Shown here: one piece after another, positions 60,821-64,000 of the stretch
How positions within the stretch are numbered: the stretch's first letter is position 1
How the letters are laid out: each line of letters begins with the position of its first letter
Source of the DNA: SIG589 sp964566175
GTDB lineage: Bacteria; Bacillota; Clostridia; Oscillospirales; Acutalibacteraceae
Reading direction: 5' to 3'
Assembly (NCBI GenBank): GCA_964566175.1
Contig: CAZMHU010000007.1
Location: 10,768-74,767 of the forward strand
Length of the DNA: 64,000 bases
Program-made: the position numbers and the translations under genes
Notes under the pieces: model-generated
What the model was told of the DNA's origin: nothing
The model's database searches: none
The model's input: the letters and a program-made list of their open reading frames with translations, nothing else

Positions 60821-61282
60821 GTGGATAAAAATCTTAAAACAGTCGCAACAAACAAAAAAGCGTTTCACGAATATTACGTTGAAGAATCAATCGAGGCGGG
60901 TATTTGTCTCACCGGAACGGAAATCAAATCTGTCAGAGCGGGCGGCATAAGCCTTAAAGAGGCGTGGTGTTCGGTCGACGACTGTGAGGTTGTTGTGAAA
61001 CAGATGCACATAGCACCATATGAGCACGGAAACATTTTCAATAAAAATCCGCTCCGCCCGAGAAAATTATTGCTCCACAAAAGGGAGATTATGCGTCTTT
61101 TGGGACTTTGCAAACAACAAGGTATTGCGCTTGTTCCCCTTTCGGTATATTTCAAAGGTTCACTTTTGAAAGTGCAACTCGGTGTTTGTCGCGGTAAAAA
61201 ACTTTACGATAAGCGCGCCGTTGCCGCAAAAAAGGACGCCGAGCGTGACATTCGCCGCGCCATCAAAGAACAAAACAGATAA
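60821..61282 (+). CDS. smpB: SsrA-binding protein SmpB
   Basis: 153 residues. KAFHEYYVEESIEAGICLTGTEIKSVRAG, the HIAPYEHGN segment and a basic C-terminal tail (AAKKDAERDIRRAIKEQNR) are characteristic. It brings tmRNA to stalled ribosomes. The start is GTG 60821 behind GGAGG. The tmRNA gene starts 2 bases after its stop, so both come from one transcript. Confidence 0.97.
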   Translation: MDKNLKTVATNKKAFHEYYVEESIEAGICLTGTEIKSVRAGGISLKEAWCSVDDCEVVVKQMHIAPYEHGNIFNKNPLRPRKLLLHKREIMRLLGLCKQQGIALVPLSVYFKGSLLKVQLGVCRGKKLYDKRAVAAKKDAERDIRRAIKEQNR

Positions 61283-61284
61283 AC

Positions 61285-61629
61285 GGGGGCGTAAAGGCTT
61301 CGACAGGGATTTTGAGTTACAGAAAGCGAGTAGCGGTGCGGAACCGCTTTAAAATCCGCAATTTAAAATTAACTGACAACAATAAAGTTGCATTTGCAGC
61401 CTAATTAGGCTGCCATCCGACCCCGTAGTATCGCGGACGGGCAAGGGTGTCATTTAAGCGATGAACGTGAGTTGTCGGTCGCTCCTCCGACAACCATGAC
61501 TTGGGGGCTTACCCACCGCGCGCCTGACGGGCGGCTCGCGGCTGCGGAACATCAGTAGACCGTCTGCACTCGGAGATGTCTGTAATGATAGATTTTTGGA
61601 CACGGGTTCGATTCCCGTCGCCTCCACCA
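61285..61629 (+). ncRNA. ssrA: Transfer-messenger RNA (tmRNA)
   Basis: 345 nt including an encoded CCA. The 5' GGGGGCGTAAAGGCTTCGACA is the tmRNA hallmark; GGGGGCG pairs with CGCCTCC at the 3' end, and the T arm has GGGTTCGATTCCCGTC. The tag region at 61375-61404 reads DNNKVAFAA then TAA, followed by TTAGGCTGCC, which closes the helix after the stop. The first (resume) codon cannot be fixed by eye, so one or more residues may precede this tag. Strong GC-rich pseudoknot sequence follows the tag. Directly downstream of smpB. Confidence 0.95.
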
Positions 61630-61682
61630 TTAGAGTATAATCCGAACAAGGTGGGTTCGGATTTGGGACATCAACTTCCACC

Positions 61683-61724
61683 AAAACAAAAATCCGTTTT
61701 CGCAAGAGAGCGGATTTTTGTTTT
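61683..61724 (+). terminator. Terminator of ssrA
   Basis: AAAACAAAAATCCG and CGGATTTTTGTTTT form a perfect 14-bp stem with a 14-nt loop. Confidence 0.85.
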
Positions 61725-61837
61725 GTGCTATTCGCTCTTCATTATTCAATATTCATCATTCATTCGTAAAAAGAACCGTTCAAAAAGTGCAAATATCGGT
61801 AAAATGTTTTCATCAAGTTATATAATAAAACTTTCGA

Positions 61838-61866
61838 TTGACGGATATTACGGGCTGTGATAAAAT
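61838..61866 (+). promoter_or_regulatory. Promoter of coaX
   Basis: TTGACG at 61838-61843 and TAAAAT at 61861-61866 with a 17-bp spacer. The rest of the 277-base gap between ssrA and coaX holds the ssrA terminator and an ATTCAT-rich stretch, and nothing else recognised. Confidence 0.75.
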
Positions 61867-61906
61867 ATAGACGATACAATTAAAACTATTCGGGAGTGCT
61901 TGAAAT

Positions 61907-62671
61907 ATGCTTTTGGCTGTTGATATAGGCAACACAAATATAACGCTCGGCGTGTATAAGGACGACAGGCTTTTGTTCACTTCAAGGCTTGCGACCGATG
62001 TTCGCCGCACAGCAGACCAATACGCAATAGAAATATGCGACGTTTTGCGACTTAACGACCTGTCCACCGATGCGATAGAAGATGCCGCAATATGCGCCGT
62101 TGTTCCGGCTGTTTGTGCCGCCGTGAGCACCGCCGTTACAAAACTTTGCAACATCGTACCGCTCATTTTGGGACCGGGCGTCCGCACAGGCCTTAACATC
62201 AAAATCGACGACCCCGCACAACTCGGTGCCGACCTTGCGGCGGGAGCCGTGGGTGCTCTCGCAGAATACAAAATGCCCTGTGTCGTTATCGACCTCGGTA
62301 CTGCCACGACGATAAGTGTGCTTGACCGCAACGGTTGTTTCCTCGGCGGGTCTATCGCCGCGGGTGTTCGTCTCACACTTGATGCTTTGACTACAAGAAC
62401 GGCGCAACTCCCCGCTATACACATTGAGGCGCCGAAATCGGTTATCGGTAAAAACACGGTTGATTCGATGAAATCAGGTCTCGTTATGGGCACTGCCGCA
62501 ATGCTCGACGGTCTTCTCGACAGAATTGAGGACGAGTTAGGCGAAAAGCCGACAATAGTTGCTACGGGTGGTCTTTCGAAAGATATAATCGTACACTGCA
62601 AAAACAGCATAATTTATAACGAAAATCTTTTGCTCGACGGTCTGCGTGAAATATATGAAAAGAACAGATAA
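61907..62671 (+). CDS. coaX: Type III pantothenate kinase
   Basis: 254 residues of the ASKHA fold. AVDIGNTNITLGVY is the phosphate-1 loop with catalytic Asp6, GPGVRTGLNI and DDPAQLGADLAAGAVGA bind pantothenate, and VVIDLGTATTISVLD is the phosphate-2 region. It phosphorylates pantothenate, the first step of CoA synthesis. GGGAGTG is the ribosome binding site. The next gene is a probable pantothenate transporter component. Confidence 0.95.
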   Translation: MLLAVDIGNTNITLGVYKDDRLLFTSRLATDVRRTADQYAIEICDVLRLNDLSTDAIEDAAICAVVPAVCAAVSTAVTKLCNIVPLILGPGVRTGLNIKIDDPAQLGADLAAGAVGALAEYKMPCVVIDLGTATTISVLDRNGCFLGGSIAAGVRLTLDALTTRTAQLPAIHIEAPKSVIGKNTVDSMKSGLVMGTAAMLDGLLDRIEDELGEKPTIVATGGLSKDIIVHCKNSIIYNENLLLDGLREIYEKNR

Positions 62672-62755
62672 CGGACATAGCCGACCTTGTCGGTGAAAAT
62701 ATATGTCAAAATTTATGAACTGCACTCCCTGTGAGGCGGTATCGGAGGTAATTTT
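62672..62755 (+). promoter_or_regulatory. Structured spacer between coaX and the ECF S-component gene
   Basis: GACATA (62674-62679) can pair with TATGTC (62702-62707), enclosing the hairpin CCGAC-CTT-GTCGG (62681-62693). No T tract follows, so it is not a terminator; a role in mRNA stability or processing is possible. Fold found by eye only. Confidence 0.4.
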
Positions 62756-63334
62756 ATGACAAACACAAAAAAGCAAACACAGAAACTGGTGCTCGGCGCT
62801 GTCATGACCGCACTGGTCATAATTTTACAGTTGCTCGGCTCGTTTATCAAACTCGGACCGTTTTCGGTCTCGCTGGTTCTCGTCCCAATCGTTTTGGGCG
62901 CGGCACTGTGCGATTATAAAATCGGTGCTTGGCTCGGTTTTGTATTCGGTGCGGTTGTGCTGTTGAGCGGCGATGCGGCAGCATTCTATTCGGTTGATGT
63001 TGTCGGCACTGTTATTACGGTTTTGTTAAAGGGCACGCTATGCGGACTTGCCGCGGGCATAGCCTATCGCCTTCTCTCGGGCAAAAACCGCTATTTGGCT
63101 GTTATTGTTTCGGCAGTGGTCTGCCCTGTTGTAAACACCGGTGTTTTCCTTTTGGGTTGTAAAGTATTTTTTATGAGTACCATTACGGAATGGTGTGCGT
63201 CTGAAGGTTTCGCAAGTGCCGCACAGTATATGTTCTTGGGTCTCGCCGGCGGAAACTTTGTTTTCGAACTTATTATCAACATTGTACTCGCACCTGTCAT
63301 TTTGAGGGTACTGAGTTTTAACAAGAATATATAA
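62756..63334 (+). CDS. ECF transporter S component, probably for pantothenate
   Basis: 192 residues with five to six membrane helices. The N-terminal Lys/Gln-rich tail followed by LVLGAVMTALVIILQLLGSF contains the Ala motif that docks to EcfT, and SVSLVLVPIVLGAALCDYKIGAWLGF is typical of S components. Immediate linkage to coaX suggests pantothenate as substrate (PanT-like), which is inference. The shared EcfA/EcfA'/EcfT module is not in this window. GGAGG precedes the ATG. Confidence 0.88.
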   Translation: MTNTKKQTQKLVLGAVMTALVIILQLLGSFIKLGPFSVSLVLVPIVLGAALCDYKIGAWLGFVFGAVVLLSGDAAAFYSVDVVGTVITVLLKGTLCGLAAGIAYRLLSGKNRYLAVIVSAVVCPVVNTGVFLLGCKVFFMSTITEWCASEGFASAAQYMFLGLAGGNFVFELIINIVLAPVILRVLSFNKNI

Positions 63335-63342
63335 ATTTTCTC

Positions 63343-63372
63343 ACACCGCACAGATTTTGTGCGGTGTTTTTG
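63343..63372 (+). terminator. Terminator of coaX-ECF
   Basis: ACACCGCACA and TGTGCGGTGT form a 10-bp stem around GATTT, then T-rich sequence. Confidence 0.9.
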
Positions 63373-63441
63373 GTGTTTTTAACCTTTTTCGCCTCAAAAA
63401 CAAAGATAATTAAAAAAAGGCTTTCTTTTTTTGTGAAAAGA

Positions 63442-63554
63442 TGTTATAATTGAGTGCTGACCTTATACGGGCTTTGCGGACAAGCCTGCCCGTCTGAGGC
63501 TGAACTTTATCAGAAATGGCTATTGCCAAATTTTTTTAGGAGGTTGATTCGCTA
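63442..63554 (+). promoter_or_regulatory. Extended -10 promoter and structured leader of ppdK
   Basis: TGTTATAAT at 63442-63450 is an extended -10 element; the -35 is poor. The roughly 98-nt leader contains ACGGGC paired with GCCCGT (63467-63493), CTGA/TCAG, and, just before AGGAGG, TGGC-TATT-GCCA followed by AA and seven T. The last looks like a small terminator placed on the ribosome binding site. A regulatory switch is possible but unproven. Confidence 0.5.
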
Positions 63555-64000
63555 ATGAGTCACAAGTATGTATACCTTTTCTCAGAAGGTAACGCAACGA
63601 TGCGTGAACTTCTCGGCGGTAAGGGTGCTAACCTCGCCGAAATGACCAACATCGGTCTTCCGGTTCCTCAGGGTTTCACCGTAACCACAGAAGCCTGCAC
63701 ACAGTACTATGAGGATGGCAGAAAAATCAACGATGATATTCAGGCACAAATTATGGAATACATCGACAAAATGGAAGGCATCACCGGTATGAAATTCGGT
63801 GACAAAGAGAACCCGCTTCTCGTTTCCGTTCGTTCGGGTGCTCGTGCTTCTATGCCCGGTATGATGGATACTATTTTGAACCTCGGTCTTAACGAAGAGG
63901 TTGTTGAAGTTATGTCTGCTAAATCCGGCAACCCCCGTTGGGCTTGGGACTGCTACAGAAGATTTATCCAGATGTACTCCGACGTTGTTATGGAAGTCGG
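63555..64000 (+). CDS. ppdK: Pyruvate, phosphate dikinase (5' part; runs off the window)
   Basis: 148 codons are visible from ATG 63555 behind AGGAGG. MSHKYVYLFSEG, LLGGKGANLAEMTNIGLPVPQGFTVTTEAC and LVSVRSGARASMPGMMDTILNLGLN are the N-terminal nucleotide-binding domain of PPDK. The enzyme interconverts PEP + AMP + PPi and pyruvate + ATP + Pi. Because pyk is also present, PEP/pyruvate flux can run both ways. The phosphohistidine and PEP domains lie beyond the edge. Confidence 0.96.
   Translation, partial: MSHKYVYLFSEGNATMRELLGGKGANLAEMTNIGLPVPQGFTVTTEACTQYYEDGRKINDDIQAQIMEYIDKMEGITGMKFGDKENPLLVSVRSGARASMPGMMDTILNLGLNEEVVEVMSAKSGNPRWAWDCYRRFIQMYSDVVMEV

Noticed and set aside
61650..61690. A second tRNA-like 3' end after tmRNA (TTCCACCA)
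   Set aside because: No acceptor partner, D arm or anticodon stem lies upstream; the CCA-like string is probably chance or a short duplication.
1..64000. Insertion sequences, prophage, CRISPR arrays or rRNA genes
   Set aside because: No transposase, integrase, phage structural gene, spaced direct repeats or rRNA sequence was seen on either strand.

Overview
The window looks like a chromosomal segment of an anaerobic, endospore-forming Firmicute of the class Clostridia, perhaps near Ruminococcaceae/Oscillospirales. This rests on: sporulation genes (spoIIR, bofA, ytfJ/gerW); AddAB rather than RecBCD; ScpAB; a dgt-dnaG-rpoD operon; an archaeal-type phosphoglycerate mutase; pyruvate phosphate dikinase; a Na+-translocating oxaloacetate decarboxylase; consensus sigma-A promoters (TTGACA-17-TATAAT); and frequent TTG/GTG starts behind strong GGAGG sites. 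A run of 100 N at 14278-14377 shows that this is a scaffolded, probably metagenome-derived, assembly. No transposase, integrase, prophage, CRISPR array or rRNA was seen. The clade assignment is inference.

Layout. 1-9.5 kb: a truncated DUF6512 membrane protein, a Usp-like protein, a cell-wall deacetylase with Ig-like domains coupled to a phosphohexomutase, a histidine phosphatase, tRNA-Val(GAC), pyk, mnmA, an FAD oxidoreductase and ruvX. 9.6-14.3 kb: a five-gene run from one perfect promoter (PTS_EIIC_2 protein, nth, pyridoxal kinase, tcdA, then citrate synthase with its own promoter). 14.4-20 kb: a cytoplasmic glycosidase-like protein, DegV, and a polar amino-acid ABC transporter behind a long structured 5' leader. 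20-28.5 kb (minus): PHP protein, addA, addB, bofA, secG. 28.6-33.8 kb (minus): M50 protease, scpA, scpB, DUF2953, ytfJ, dacF, rluB and a GNAT-like gene in one tight operon. 33.9-39 kb (minus): dgt-dnaG-rpoD continuing into an Rrf2 regulator, a TSCPD protein and an unknown protein. 39-46 kb (mostly minus): yigZ, rpmE, spoIIR, ispE, engB, radC and comEB-MFS-HAD; rluA-type gene on plus. 46-50.7 kb: rpmB, S1 protein, Mrp ATPase, a second DD-carboxypeptidase and a phosphoesterase.

50.7-52.1 kb is the one accessory-looking island. An HTH (XRE) repressor gene is divergent from four small membrane-protein genes. The two transcripts share a promoter region with two matching operators, and two of the membrane genes carry frameshifts in short A runs. 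52.2-59 kb: apgM, a U32 peptidase-family gene and the oadG-biotin carrier-oadB-oadA sodium pump operon. 59.2-64 kb: rsmD, coaD, a coiled-coil protein, smpB, ssrA (tmRNA), coaX, an ECF S-component (probably for pantothenate) and the start of ppdK behind a structured leader.

Functional threads. pyk, apgM, ppdK, citrate synthase and the sodium pump suggest fermentative PEP/pyruvate/oxaloacetate metabolism with a Na+ gradient. coaX, coaD and the ECF S-component form a pantothenate-to-CoA set. addAB, ruvX, radC, nth, scpAB and dnaG cover DNA repair and maintenance. mnmA, tcdA, two pseudouridine synthases, rsmD, smpB/ssrA and a U32 protein cover RNA modification and ribosome rescue. The best candidates for something undescribed are the 50.7-52.1 kb cassette with its operators and the structured leader at 17.52-17.71 kb.
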